Assembly (NCBI RefSeq): GCF_900277125.1
Contig: NZ_OPYN01000137.1
Coordinates: 38,471 to 102,470, forward strand
Source of the DNA: Pseudomonas inefficax
Lineage (GTDB): Bacteria; Pseudomonadota; Gammaproteobacteria; Pseudomonadales; Pseudomonadaceae
Length of the DNA stretch: 64,000 nucleotides
Direction of reading: 5' to 3'
The notes under the pieces were generated by a model. It ran no database searches, had not been told where the DNA came from, and saw nothing but the letters and a program-made list of their open reading frames with translations. The position numbers were made by a program, and so were the translations under genes. Of this stretch, positions 18,029 through 26,444 are shown piece by piece (within the stretch, counting starts at the first letter, position 1; each line of letters begins with the position of its first letter).

Positions 18029-18382
18029 GTTAAAGCTCCTCATCCTGGCAGCCGGAACGCCCGGCCAATGAGGGCGCATGCTAGGAAGTTGCCGAGGTGA
18101 GGGGAAATTCAAATATTGACTATTCTTATAACTCGTCCTGTGTTGCCGAGCTGCCAGAATGGAATAAGCCAGCAAACACTGAGCAAGATAGACTTGCAAC
18201 TTTGTTGACGCTGCCATAAACATAACGCTTCATTATGTTTTTTCGCCTGCCGTTAATGCAAAACTACCAATGGAAGCAGGCCTGCTTGCCAAATTGCCCG
18301 TTGTCGGCGTAACCCCCGAGACACGTCATCCGGCACATGGCTGCTGCTTTGCAACCACCCCATTCACCAAAGGCCCTGCCCC
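18029..18382. other. Divergent promoter region
   Basis: No gene. The region between the amino-acid transporter operon (leftward) and a LysR gene (rightward) is A+T-rich compared with its neighbours and contains the LysR-type box at 18218-18240. Confidence 0.6.
18218..18240. promoter_or_regulatory. LysR-type operator candidate
   Basis: AAACATAA-CGCTTCA-TTATGTTT is a perfect inverted repeat with 8-bp arms and a 7-bp spacer, the usual size of a LysR recognition site. It lies between the LysR gene and the transporter operon it probably controls. Confidence 0.6.
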
Positions 18383-19246
18383 ATGACCGCCCCCGCCCTT
18401 GACCTCGACCTGCTACGCACGTTCGTCGCCATCGCAGACCACACAAGCTTCGCCGAGGCCGGCCGCTCCCTGTCTCGCACGCAGGCTTCGGTAACCCAGC
18501 ACATGCAACGCCTGGAGCAGCAGGTGGGCGTGGCGCTACTGCGCAAGCAGGGCCGGCACAAATCCCTCACCGATGCCGGCCGTCAGCTGCTGCGCCACGC
18601 CCGGCAGATGCTCGCGCTCAATGACGAGGCCCTGGCTGGGCTGCGTCACGACAGCCTGAGCGGCGTGCTGCGCATCGGCTCACCCCATGACATTGCCGAC
18701 ACCATCCTGCCGCCGCTGCTCAGCCATATCGCCCGCTCCGCGCCCAACCTGCGCCTGGAGATCGACGTTGGCCGCAGCCCGTTCCTGATGGATGACCTGC
18801 AGCGCGGCAAAATCGACATGGTCATCTCTACCCGCACCGCCCCCGGCCTGGAAGGCTTCGCACTGCGCGCCTCGCCGGTATGGTGGATATGCGCGGCCCA
18901 CTATCAGCACCTGCCAGGGGAGCCCCTGCCACTGGTGCTGGTGGACGAACCCAGCTTGTACCGCAAACTGGCGCTGGAGGCGCTGGAGCAGGCCGGCATC
19001 GCCTGGCGCCAGACGTACCTGGCGTCGAACCTGATAGGCGTGAAGGCAGCGGTGCGCGCCGGCCTGGGCATTACTGCGCGCAGCCAGGAAATGGTCGGCC
19101 CCGATATGCGTGTGCTCGGGCAGAGCGATGGTCTTCCGGCACTGCCTGATGTGACCTACCACCTGTGGGTGCGGGCCAACAGTGCCAACCCGCTGGTCCG
19201 CCAGGCTTACGCAATGGTGCGGGCCAGCGTCGGGGTCGGGGTCTGA
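18383..19246 (+). CDS. LysR-family transcriptional regulator
   Basis: 287 residues. The N-terminal helix-turn-helix is clear (LDLDLLRTFVAIADHTSFAEAGRSL, TQASVTQHMQRLEQQVG), followed by a periplasmic-binding-like effector domain. It is transcribed divergently from the amino-acid ABC transporter / thiol dioxygenase / rhodanese-lyase operon, so it is the likely regulator of that operon. The effector is unknown. Confidence 0.9.
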   Translation: MTAPALDLDLLRTFVAIADHTSFAEAGRSLSRTQASVTQHMQRLEQQVGVALLRKQGRHKSLTDAGRQLLRHARQMLALNDEALAGLRHDSLSGVLRIGSPHDIADTILPPLLSHIARSAPNLRLEIDVGRSPFLMDDLQRGKIDMVISTRTAPGLEGFALRASPVWWICAAHYQHLPGEPLPLVLVDEPSLYRKLALEALEQAGIAWRQTYLASNLIGVKAAVRAGLGITARSQEMVGPDMRVLGQSDGLPALPDVTYHLWVRANSANPLVRQAYAMVRASVGVGV

Positions 19247-19428
19247 AGCGCATTGTTCGGTCAGTATCTGGCCGTAGGCCTTGCGGGCACATGCAGGGAA
19301 GTGTCAGGCCGGCAAACGGTGAATCTATATTCCGATAACGAATTACCAAATCAGCAATCAGTATTATGAGTTATATGAAAGCTACGTAGAATTGCGCTTG
19401 GCCTCTCTGTTTCAGATAAGGATCCCTC

Positions 19429-19593
19429 ATGAGCCAAGCCGCTACCGTCATCGACTTCACCCTGTACCGCAAACGCAAGCTGGCCCAGCAACAGGGTCGC
19501 CTGCTCTGGGCGATGTATGCGCAGCAGGCCGGCTTTGCCATGCAGGCCGCGAGCGTCTGCATCATCACCTCGACAGCGCCGCGCCAGGCGTGA
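19429..19593 (+). CDS. Small protein upstream of XRE-cupin regulator
   Basis: A 54-residue frame from ATG 19429, preceded by AAGGA about 6 bp upstream of the codon. It begins MSQAATVIDFTLYRKRKLAQQQ, a basic N-terminus with a DFxxYRxRK motif, and then a short hydrophobic tail ending STAPRQA. Its stop lies 5 bp before the ATG of the XRE regulator, so it looks like the first gene of a two-gene unit. Function unknown. Confidence 0.6.
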   Translation: MSQAATVIDFTLYRKRKLAQQQGRLLWAMYAQQAGFAMQAASVCIITSTAPRQA

Positions 19594-19598
19594 GCAGC

Positions 19599-20240
19599 AT
19601 GGACGCCCCCAACCGCTTTCTGGTGACATCGGACGAAGCTGCGCTGCCGCTGCCCGGAGCTGTTGCAGAGGACGACGATGGTATCGGCCAGCGTGTCGCC
19701 AACAATCTCCAGCGTCTGCGTGCCAAGCGCCAGTTGTCGCTCGACGCCTTGGCTCGGGCCAGCGGGGTCAGCCGGGCGATGCTTGCGCAGGTCGAATCCG
19801 GGCGCAGCGTGCCGTCGATCCGCGTGTTATGCAAGATTGCCCGGGCCCTGAAGGTGTCTGTGGCGGCATTTCTGGAGCAGCGCGACTGCGCCGGGGTGAC
19901 GCTGATGTCGGCGCGCGAGAGCAAGCGCCTGGTCAGTGCCACGGGGGCCTTCGTCAGCCGCGCGTTGTACCCGGTAGACGCGCCACAGCAGGTGGAATTC
20001 TACGAATTGCGCATCAGCCCGCTGGGTGAGGAACACTCAGCCGGGCATGGCCCGGGAGTGCGGGAGAACCTGGTGGTGGCCCAGGGTGCGCTGGAGATCA
20101 GCATAAACGAAGAGCGCTTCCTGCTCTCGACCGGCGATTCCATCCTCTTCTACGCCGACCAGCCGCACCGCTATCGCAATCCGGTGGACAGCGAGGCGGT
20201 GGCGTACCTGGTAGTGACCCATCCCGAAAGACAGGACTGA
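19599..20240 (+). CDS. XRE-family regulator with C-terminal cupin
   Basis: 213 residues. Residues about 30-85 are an XRE helix-turn-helix (VANNLQRLRAKRQLSLDALARASGVSRAMLAQVESGR), and residues about 135-210 are a cupin (VRENLVVAQGALEISI, LSTGDSILFYADQPHRYRNP). Such proteins commonly sense small metabolites and control amino-acid or sulfur catabolism. It converges with the Met-rich gene. Confidence 0.88.
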   Translation: MDAPNRFLVTSDEAALPLPGAVAEDDDGIGQRVANNLQRLRAKRQLSLDALARASGVSRAMLAQVESGRSVPSIRVLCKIARALKVSVAAFLEQRDCAGVTLMSARESKRLVSATGAFVSRALYPVDAPQQVEFYELRISPLGEEHSAGHGPGVRENLVVAQGALEISINEERFLLSTGDSILFYADQPHRYRNPVDSEAVAYLVVTHPERQD

Positions 20241-20287
20241 AGCAGAAACCGTGCAGCCCCTGTGCAAAAGGCCTACCTGCGCTCACG

Positions 20288-20304
20288 AGGCGGAACTACC
20301 GCCT
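20288..20304. terminator. Possible bidirectional hairpin
   Basis: AGGCGG-AACTA-CCGCCT is a 6-bp stem between two convergent genes. No T-run follows on either strand, so a Rho-independent terminator is only a possibility. Confidence 0.3.
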
Positions 20305-20357
20305 TGATTGCGAAGAGACCGGCACCTGCAGCGCTTCCCTAACCCATTGACTTCGGG

Positions 20358-20840
20358 TCAGCAGGTGCAGCACATCATCGGCATGCCGTTGCAGCTCATC
20401 ATCATCGGCATGCTGCAATCGTTCATCATCTTCATCATCAGCATGCAGCAGCTGTTCATCATCTGCATGCTCATACCTGCCATCGGCATCAGCTTACAGG
20501 TCATGCCGTCGGCCATGACAGTGCATTCCATCATGCATTGCATCATCGGCATCATCATGCCATTCATCGGCATCATGGGCATGGTCATCTGGTTCATGCA
20601 CATCATCATCAGGTTGCCGCACTGCATTGTCATCGGCATGCCGCAGTTCATCATCATCTGCATCATTTCCGCGCTGTTGCGGAACATTGCCATGTCCATG
20701 CCGGCAGCAGGTTTCATGGTGCAGAGCATACCGTCGGCGACCATCTCGCAGCTCATGGTGGCCATCATCATCGGCATGCCAGCCATCGGCATCATCGGCA
20801 TGGCGGTGTTCATCATCGGCATCTGCATTGCGTTCATCAT
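20358..20840 (-). CDS. Extreme methionine/cysteine-rich protein
   Basis: A 160-residue protein from ATG 20840, with AAGGA about 8 bp upstream. By hand count it has 65 Met and 15 Cys, so half of all residues contain sulfur. It lacks a signal peptide, so it is probably cytosolic. Two diverged internal repeats share the pattern Met-rich, C-x4-7-ADGM-x-C, then P-x-AGM; synonymous changes (GGT/GGC, TGC/TGT) support this frame over the His/Asp-rich frames of the same DNA. It is flanked by sulfonate-binding proteins and an XRE-cupin gene. It could be a sulfur reserve, an oxidant scavenger or a Cu(I) or other soft-metal binder. I recognise no family. Confidence 0.8.
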   Translation of the reverse strand: MMNAMQMPMMNTAMPMMPMAGMPMMMATMSCEMVADGMLCTMKPAAGMDMAMFRNSAEMMQMMMNCGMPMTMQCGNLMMMCMNQMTMPMMPMNGMMMPMMQCMMECTVMADGMTCKLMPMAGMSMQMMNSCCMLMMKMMNDCSMPMMMSCNGMPMMCCTC

Positions 20841-21168
20841 GGTGAAGTCCTTGTTCAAGAGTGACGAGAGAAGATGCAATCAGGTTCGCTGATCGGCCTG
20901 AGAGCCGCAATATGGCGGCAAAGCAGCTACCGGCGCGGTGATCGAAAACTTCTCATCGTTCCTGCCAGGAAAATGAACGCGATAACGTCGAATGGGCAAA
21001 TATAGCGAAGTATTTGTAGCGCCTGACGGCGAAACCGACAATATGGATATTCCCGGCGGTTCCAAGCTCATAACTTGCATGCATATTCGATCTAAGCCAT
21101 GACGAAAAAAACCACCGCCAACTACCCTTTTACACACCGTGCTCAGGACGCCCCGTTCAACCGTCGGC
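20841..21168. other. Upstream region of the Met-rich gene, no other gene seen
   Basis: About 330 bp between the Met-rich gene and a sulfonate-binding-protein gene, both leftward. It contains A+T-rich stretches (near 20990-21080) that could hold the promoter. I recognise no riboswitch fold. Confidence 0.45.
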
Positions 21169-22125
21169 TCAATGCGCCAATGGCTCGAACAGGTTCACAT
21201 CCTTTGCATCCACTGCCTTGGGCAACAGCCCTTCGCGATAGAACGCATCGGCAATGCGCTGCTGCTCAGCCAGGTTCTGCGGCTTCACCGGCTGCACGTC
21301 GTAACTGCGACGGGCGTTCGCCTGCTGCACCGTAACGCTATCCAGATTGCCCCAAAGAGGGCCGAGAATACGCGCCGCTGCTTCCGGGTTGGCCTTGGTC
21401 CAGGCCCCGGCCTCACGCAAGGCCAGATAGAGCTGCTGCAACACGTCCGGATGTGCCTGGGCATAGTCGCTGCCCGCCAGGTAGTAACGCTGGTAGCTGG
21501 CAAGTTCGCTGCCATCGGCAAGGATGCGCGCGCGTTGCTGGCGCTGGGCACTGGCCACGTACGGGTCCCAGGTAACCCAGGCATCGACCTTGTGGTTTTC
21601 GAAGGCGGCACGGCCATCGGCGGGAATCAGGTAGGCCGGGGTGATGTCCTTGAAGGTCAACCCCGCCTTGGCCAGGGCCTGGATCAGCAGATAGTGGCTG
21701 CCGGCGGCCTTGGTCACCGCCACACGCTTGCCCTTGAGGTCGGCCAGGCTCTTGAGTGGCGAGTCCGCCGGCACCAGGATCGCCTGGGCCGTGGGTGACG
21801 GCGCTTCCCGGGCGAAGTAGGTCAGCTTCGCACCTGCAGCCTGGGTGAACACCGGCACCGTGTCGGCGACATCCGCCGACACGTCGACATTCCCCAGGTT
21901 CAGCGCCTCCAGCAGCGGCAGGCCGCTGGGGAATTCATGCCAGCTGATACGAATACCCTGGGCCTGCAGGCGCTGTTCCAGGCTACCCCGTGCCTTGAGC
22001 AGGGTCAGCAGGGTCGAGGACTTCTGGTAGCCAATACGCAGGGTCTGCTCGGCACTGGCAAGGCTCGGCAGCAAGGCGCTGGCCAGCACCGCCAGGCCTA
22101 GCTGGCGCAAGGGTTTCCAAGACAT
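21169..22125 (-). CDS. Sulfonate-type ABC transporter substrate-binding protein (SsuA family)
   Basis: 318 residues. A signal peptide (GLAVLASALLPSLASA) is followed by an NMT1/SsuA-type domain: LRIGYQKSSTLLTLLKARG, EFPSGLPLLEALNLGNVDVSADVADTVP, LKGKRVAVTKAAGSHYLL, WVTWDPYVASAQ. This matches alkanesulfonate-binding proteins. GGAG lies about 11 bp before the ATG. It is 15 bp downstream of a paralogue (22141-23106). No SsuB or SsuC gene is near, so it probably shares a transporter encoded elsewhere. Confidence 0.9.
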   Translation of the reverse strand: MSWKPLRQLGLAVLASALLPSLASAEQTLRIGYQKSSTLLTLLKARGSLEQRLQAQGIRISWHEFPSGLPLLEALNLGNVDVSADVADTVPVFTQAAGAKLTYFAREAPSPTAQAILVPADSPLKSLADLKGKRVAVTKAAGSHYLLIQALAKAGLTFKDITPAYLIPADGRAAFENHKVDAWVTWDPYVASAQRQQRARILADGSELASYQRYYLAGSDYAQAHPDVLQQLYLALREAGAWTKANPEAAARILGPLWGNLDSVTVQQANARRSYDVQPVKPQNLAEQQRIADAFYREGLLPKAVDAKDVNLFEPLAH

Positions 22126-22140
22126 GAAATGATCTCCGGG

Positions 22141-23106
22141 TCAGGGTTGCGCAGCCAGTCTGGCGGCGTCAGGAAGGGTGAAACCGGTGGCGAAGGTGGG
22201 AGCAACGTCGAGGCGTTGGTTCATCAGGCCATGAGCGTGGTAGAAATCGGCAGTGTCCTGTTGCTCGGCCACGGTCTGCGGGCCTATCACCTGCCAGCGC
22301 AGTTGGCGACGCTCGAACTGCAGGCGGGCGGCATCCTCGGGGAAGCCGATGATCGCTGCGAGGGTCTTCGAGTAGCTGTCGAGGTGCTGGTTGGCCCACA
22401 CCTGCGCCCCGGCCAGACGATTGAGGTAGTCCTGCAGCGCTGCACGCCGAGCCGGTTCAGCCAGTGCCTGGTCGGTGGCGGCGAGGAAGCTGTTGCCGCT
22501 GGACAGACCGCGGCCGTTGACCAGTACCCGGCCCTGCCCGCTCAGCTCGGCCAGCGCGGTGTAGGGCTCCCAGGTCGACCAGGCGTCCACCGAACCATTG
22601 GCGAGGGCGATCTTGGCATCTACCGGCCCAAGGAAGCGGAACTCCACGTCCTTCTCGCTCAAACCGGCCTGGTCCAGCGCCTTGAGTGCCAGATGATGGC
22701 CGATTGAACCCCGGCCGGTGGCAATGCGCTTGCCCTTGAGTTCGGCCGCATTGTGCAGCGGCGCATCCGGGCGCACCAGCAACGCTGTGCCGTAGGGGTC
22801 GGACTTGTCGACGGCGATGGCCTTGACTGGCGCCCCCGACGCCAGCACGAACAGCAGCGGCGCATCACCGATGATGCCGGCATCGATCGCACCGGCATTG
22901 AGCGCCTCAGCCAACGGCGCTGCGGCGGGGAATTCGGCCCAGTGGATGTCGTAGGGCAAGTCGCGCAAGGCGTCGGCAGCCTCAAGCTGGGCGCGCATGT
23001 TGCCCTTCTGGTCGCCGATGCGCAGGGTCAGGCGCTCGGCGGCGCTGGCCTGGCCCACGAGCAACAGTGCAGCGGCAAGGGTCAACAATTTCGTTCGAAT
23101 GGACAT
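22141..23106 (-). CDS. Sulfonate-type ABC transporter substrate-binding protein (SsuA family)
   Basis: 321 residues from ATG 23106, with GAGGAG about 5-10 bp upstream. A signal peptide (KLLTLAAALLLVGQASA) precedes an SsuA-type domain (LRIGDQKGNMRAQLEAADAL, EFPAAAPLAEALNAGAIDAGIIGDAP, AWSTWEPYTALAE). It is the first gene of a two-gene unit with a second SsuA paralogue and lies divergent from a LysR gene. Each is a plausible receptor for a different organosulfonate or sulfate ester. Confidence 0.9.
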   Translation of the reverse strand: MSIRTKLLTLAAALLLVGQASAAERLTLRIGDQKGNMRAQLEAADALRDLPYDIHWAEFPAAAPLAEALNAGAIDAGIIGDAPLLFVLASGAPVKAIAVDKSDPYGTALLVRPDAPLHNAAELKGKRIATGRGSIGHHLALKALDQAGLSEKDVEFRFLGPVDAKIALANGSVDAWSTWEPYTALAELSGQGRVLVNGRGLSSGNSFLAATDQALAEPARRAALQDYLNRLAGAQVWANQHLDSYSKTLAAIIGFPEDAARLQFERRQLRWQVIGPQTVAEQQDTADFYHAHGLMNQRLDVAPTFATGFTLPDAARLAAQP

Positions 23107-23191
23107 GGCGCTCCTCGGTGTCTTGGCGGACGGCGTCATGCGGCCCGGTCAGGCGACTCTAGCGAGAACCATCAAATAAATTAAATTGATT

Positions 23192-23206
23192 TTAGGAATA
23201 ACCTAA
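23192..23206. promoter_or_regulatory. LysR-type box candidate
   Basis: TTAGG-AATAA-CCTAA inverted repeat in the A+T-rich gap between the LysR gene and the two sulfonate-binding-protein genes. Confidence 0.45.
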
Positions 23207-23296
23207 TATGCATTTTCATCGTCACAAATCATACAGATGGCATTAACCGCCATTACGATTATGCTAATGCCTTATTTTCCCGTTCGAGCGCCGATT

Positions 23297-24187
23297 ATGA
23301 AAATCGATGATATGGACGCCTTCGTCGCGGTCATTCGTTGCCAGTCCACCAACCTTGCCGCCGAGGCCCTGCAATTGACGCAACCGGCCATTACCCGCCG
23401 GGTGCAGAATTTCGAGGAAGACCTCGGCGCCACCCTTCTCGACCGCAACACCAAACCGCTCAAGCCCACCCCCATGGGACTGCGGGTGTACGAACAATGC
23501 AAGGCGATCCTGCGCGAGATCGACTCGCTGCGCGAACTGGTGGCCAATGATGGCGCACCGTCGGGCACCCTGCGCCTGGGCGTGCCGCAGACGCTGGGGG
23601 ACGTGGTGCTGCTCGAAGCGCTGGCGCGGATCCGCGAAGCCTACCCACAGCTGCGTACCCAGGTCAGCAGTGGTTGGGGCAGCAGCCTGATCGCGCGCAT
23701 GGAGAACGGCGAGCTGGACGCGGCTGCCGCGTTGTTCCCGCCAGGCAAGATCTTCCCTGAGGGCATCGCCAGCCAGTCCATTGCACGCATGCCGTTGAAG
23801 GTGGTGGCGGCCAAAGGCAGCGCTGGCAAACGCAGTTACAAACTCAAGGATTGCTACACCCGTGGCTGGGTGCTCAACCCCGACGGATGTGGTTTCCGCG
23901 CGGGGCTGCAGCGAGCACTGGGGGAACAGGGGCTGAGCCTGTCGATCAATCTGGAGACCTTCGGCACCGAATTGCAACTGGGGCTGGTCGCCAATGGCCA
24001 GGGCCTGGGACTGGTCCCGGAACCGTTGTTGCAAGCCAGCCGCCATCGCGATGCGCTGGATGTGCTCAACGTCAGCGATTTCAAGCCACAGGTGGACCTG
24101 TGGCTGTTCCATCCGCGCTATCTGGGCAACCTGCAGGAGCCGGTGGAGCTGTTTGGCGAAGTAGCCGGACATCGCATGCTGGGCTGA
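23297..24187 (+). CDS. LysR-family transcriptional regulator
   Basis: 296 residues from ATG 23297 (an upstream ATG at 23237 would add 20 residues). The helix-turn-helix is MDAFVAVIRCQSTNLAAEALQLTQPAITRRVQNFEEDLG, read in part. The effector domain contains SGTLRLGVPQTLGDVVLLEAL. It is divergent from the sulfonate-binding-protein pair and precedes the organosulfur operon starting at 24354, so it may control either or both. Confidence 0.9.
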   Translation: MKIDDMDAFVAVIRCQSTNLAAEALQLTQPAITRRVQNFEEDLGATLLDRNTKPLKPTPMGLRVYEQCKAILREIDSLRELVANDGAPSGTLRLGVPQTLGDVVLLEALARIREAYPQLRTQVSSGWGSSLIARMENGELDAAAALFPPGKIFPEGIASQSIARMPLKVVAAKGSAGKRSYKLKDCYTRGWVLNPDGCGFRAGLQRALGEQGLSLSINLETFGTELQLGLVANGQGLGLVPEPLLQASRHRDALDVLNVSDFKPQVDLWLFHPRYLGNLQEPVELFGEVAGHRMLG

Positions 24188-24218
24188 AATCCTCGCAGCC
24201 GTGTCGCTTCGCATTTAA

Positions 24219-24297
24219 ATGCAATTTTTGCATACATAGATAACGACTAAATTCTTAAAACAAATAATTAGCATAGAACAAAAAAGACTTTTACAGC
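24219..24297 (+). promoter_or_regulatory. A+T-rich promoter region shared with 35178-35236
   Basis: It begins with ATGCAATTTTTGCAT (inverted arms) and contains GATAACGA, then ATAATTAGCATAGAAC, AAAAAAG and CTTTTACAGC. The last block is nearly the same as a stretch upstream of the amino-acid oxidase at 35178-35236, so a common regulator such as CysB or a LysR is likely. Confidence 0.5.
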
Positions 24298-24353
24298 CTT
24301 CATCCATACGAATACGGTCTTAGGCAACACACGTCATTCAGGGATGAAACCCC

Positions 24354-25487
24354 ATGAGTCACCCCTCTGAGAGCGCCCTCGCCGAGCTGACGCAGGCCCT
24401 CGCAGCCAATGCCGAGCGCTATGACCGCAGCGCCCAGTTCCCGCAGGACAACTTCGATCTGCTGCAACGTCACGGCCTGCTTGCCCTCACCGTACCCCGT
24501 GCCCTCGGCGGCGGTGGCGCCGAGCTTGCCAGCGCCCGGCGGGTGATCGGCGCGGTCGCCAAAGGCGACCCGGCCACCGCGCTGATCCTGGTGATGCAGT
24601 ACCTGCAGCATTTTCGCCTGCAGGACGAAGCGCGCTGGCCCGAACACCTGCGCCAGCGCGTGGCCCGCGATGCCGTGCAGCACGGTGCACTGATCAACGC
24701 CCTGCGCGTCGAACCCGAACTCGGCACTCCGGCCCGCGGCGGCCTGCCTGCTACCGTGGCCCGGCGCACCGGCGAGGGCTGGCGTCTGAGCGGGCGCAAG
24801 ATCTACTCCACCGGCAGCCACGGCCTGACCTGGTACCTGGTCTGGGGAAGAAGCGACGACGTCGACCCTCTGGTAGGCGGCTTCCTGGTGCACCGCGACA
24901 CCCCCGGCATTAGCATCGTCGACGATTGGGACCACCTGGGCATGCGCGCCACCTGCAGCCATGAAGTGCGTTTCGATGATGTGCTGATCCCCCTCGATCA
25001 CGCCGTCAGCGTCAGCCCGGCGAGCGCGCCGAAGGCCGAACTCGACGGCGACAGCCTGCTGTGGATGGCCGTGCTGCTGCCTGCGGTGTACGACGGTGTG
25101 GCCCGTGCCGCCCGTGACTGGCTGGCGGGCTTCCTCCAGCAGCGCAGCCCTTCCAACCTGGGGGCGCCGTTGGCCAGCCTGCCGCGCTTCCAGGAAGTAC
25201 TGGGCCGCATCGATACCCTGCTGTTCGCCAACCAGAGCCTGCTCGACTCCGCCGCCGGCGGGCAGATCGCCGCGCCCCATGCCGGGCAGCTCAAGCATCT
25301 GGTCAGCGCCAACGCCATCCAGGCCGTAGAACTGGCCATCGAGGCTGCCGGCAACCCCGGGCTGTCCCGGCGCAACCCGCTGGAGCGGCATTACCGCGAC
25401 GTGCTCTGCAGCCGCATCCACACTCCGCAGGACGATGTGGTGTTCGGCCAGGTCGGCCGTGCAGCGCTGTCAGGGGTACAAGCATGA
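24354..25487 (+). CDS. Acyl-CoA-dehydrogenase-fold flavin enzyme (SfnB/DszC-like)
   Basis: 377 residues with the acyl-CoA dehydrogenase fold: an N-terminal helical domain (LLQRHGLLALTVPRALGGGGAEL), the beta domain (GWRLSGRKIYSTGSH, WDHLGMRATCSHEVRFDDVLIP) and a C-terminal helical domain. Relatives without a catalytic Glu base, such as SfnB, DszC and related flavin-dependent monooxygenases, take part in dimethyl-sulfone and organosulfur use. The next gene starts before its stop (ATGA overlap at 25484). It heads an operon of sulfur-source genes. Confidence 0.82.
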   Translation: MSHPSESALAELTQALAANAERYDRSAQFPQDNFDLLQRHGLLALTVPRALGGGGAELASARRVIGAVAKGDPATALILVMQYLQHFRLQDEARWPEHLRQRVARDAVQHGALINALRVEPELGTPARGGLPATVARRTGEGWRLSGRKIYSTGSHGLTWYLVWGRSDDVDPLVGGFLVHRDTPGISIVDDWDHLGMRATCSHEVRFDDVLIPLDHAVSVSPASAPKAELDGDSLLWMAVLLPAVYDGVARAARDWLAGFLQQRSPSNLGAPLASLPRFQEVLGRIDTLLFANQSLLDSAAGGQIAAPHAGQLKHLVSANAIQAVELAIEAAGNPGLSRRNPLERHYRDVLCSRIHTPQDDVVFGQVGRAALSGVQA

Positions 25488-26428
25488 GCCATTCGATCAT
25501 TGCCAGCCAGCTCGACGCCCAGGCCAACCAGCAGCTACGCACTCACCTGCCGGACCATGAAGTGATCGACATCGCAGCTGGCCAGCTGGTACTCGAGGCC
25601 CCGGCCGATATATTCATCCTGCGCCCGATCAATGTACGTGGGCAGCGCGTCGACACCCCACCGCCTGGCTGGCCCTGGGGCCTGAAGTGGGTGCAACTGG
25701 TGTCCTCGGGCATTGACTTCTACCCCGACTGGGTATTCCACGGCGCACCGGTGACCAGCGGCAAGGGCGCCAACGCCGAACAGGTGGCGGAGTTCGCGCT
25801 GGCCCTGGCATTCGCCGCCGCCAAGCAGCTGCCGGGGCTCTGGGTCAAGGATGCCGACTGGCGCCTGACCCCACTGGCACCGTTGCGCGGCCGCACGCTG
25901 GGCATTCTTGGTTTTGGCAGTATCGGTCAGAGCCTGGCACGCAAGGCCGTAGCCCTGGGCATGCGGGTAACTGCCATGAGCCGCCCCGGCCAGGCCATTG
26001 CTGATGTGCCCGCGGTGGAGCAGGCCGCCAGCCTGCAACAGCTGTTCGCCAATAGCGACCACCTGGTACTGGCCGCCCCGCTCACCGCGGCCACCCGCGG
26101 CCTGATCGACCGTCAGGTGCTGGCCCATGCCCGGCCTGGCCTGCACCTGATCAATATTGCCCGTGGCGGGCTAATCGACCAGCAAGCCTTGCTCGATGCG
26201 CTGGACAGCGGCCTGGTCGGCCGGGCCAGCCTCGATGTCACCGACCCTGAGCCGCTGCCCGCCGGCCATCCGCTGTATCACCACCCGCGGGTGTTCCTGT
26301 CACCGCATACCTCGGCCATTTCCGAAGACGGCTACCCGGCCTTCCTCGACGCCTTCATCGCCAACTTCCACCGCTACCGCGAGCAGGCGCCCTTGGCCAA
26401 CCTGGTCGATACCGCGCGCGGCTACTGA
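25484..26428 (+). CDS. D-2-hydroxyacid dehydrogenase (NAD-binding)
   Basis: 314 residues. The NAD-binding Rossmann motif is LGILGFGSIGQSLARKAVALGMRV, and the family active-site pattern is DHLVLAAPLTAATRGLIDRQVL then NIARGGLIDQQAL and the SPHTSAISEDGY His. It reduces 2-oxoacids to 2-hydroxyacids or the reverse. It overlaps the SfnB-like gene (ATGA) and precedes a class II aldolase by 16 bp. Its substrate in this operon is unknown. Confidence 0.9.
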   Translation: MSHSIIASQLDAQANQQLRTHLPDHEVIDIAAGQLVLEAPADIFILRPINVRGQRVDTPPPGWPWGLKWVQLVSSGIDFYPDWVFHGAPVTSGKGANAEQVAEFALALAFAAAKQLPGLWVKDADWRLTPLAPLRGRTLGILGFGSIGQSLARKAVALGMRVTAMSRPGQAIADVPAVEQAASLQQLFANSDHLVLAAPLTAATRGLIDRQVLAHARPGLHLINIARGGLIDQQALLDALDSGLVGRASLDVTDPEPLPAGHPLYHHPRVFLSPHTSAISEDGYPAFLDAFIANFHRYREQAPLANLVDTARGY

Positions 26429-26444
26429 TTACCGGAGAGCACCC

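Noticed and set aside
20308..20910. His-rich, Asp/His-rich and Ile/Met-rich frames overlapping the Met-rich gene
   Set aside because: They arise because the DNA is rich in ATG/CAT/GAT triplets. The Met frame has the ribosome site, internal repeats and synonymous variation. I remain open to the alternative if conservation shows otherwise.
20880..21137. An 85-residue minus-strand frame upstream of the Met-rich gene
   Set aside because: No ribosome site, no recognisable features and a composition unlike neighbouring genes; kept as noncoding.
20841..21168. A SAM riboswitch or similar leader before the Met-rich gene
   Set aside because: An attractive idea for a Met-rich protein, but I could not recognise the conserved core of any known class by eye. 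A covariance-model search would decide.
24300..25421. A 373-residue minus-strand frame opposite the SfnB-like gene
   Set aside because: No motifs and runs over a divergent promoter region; an antisense shadow.
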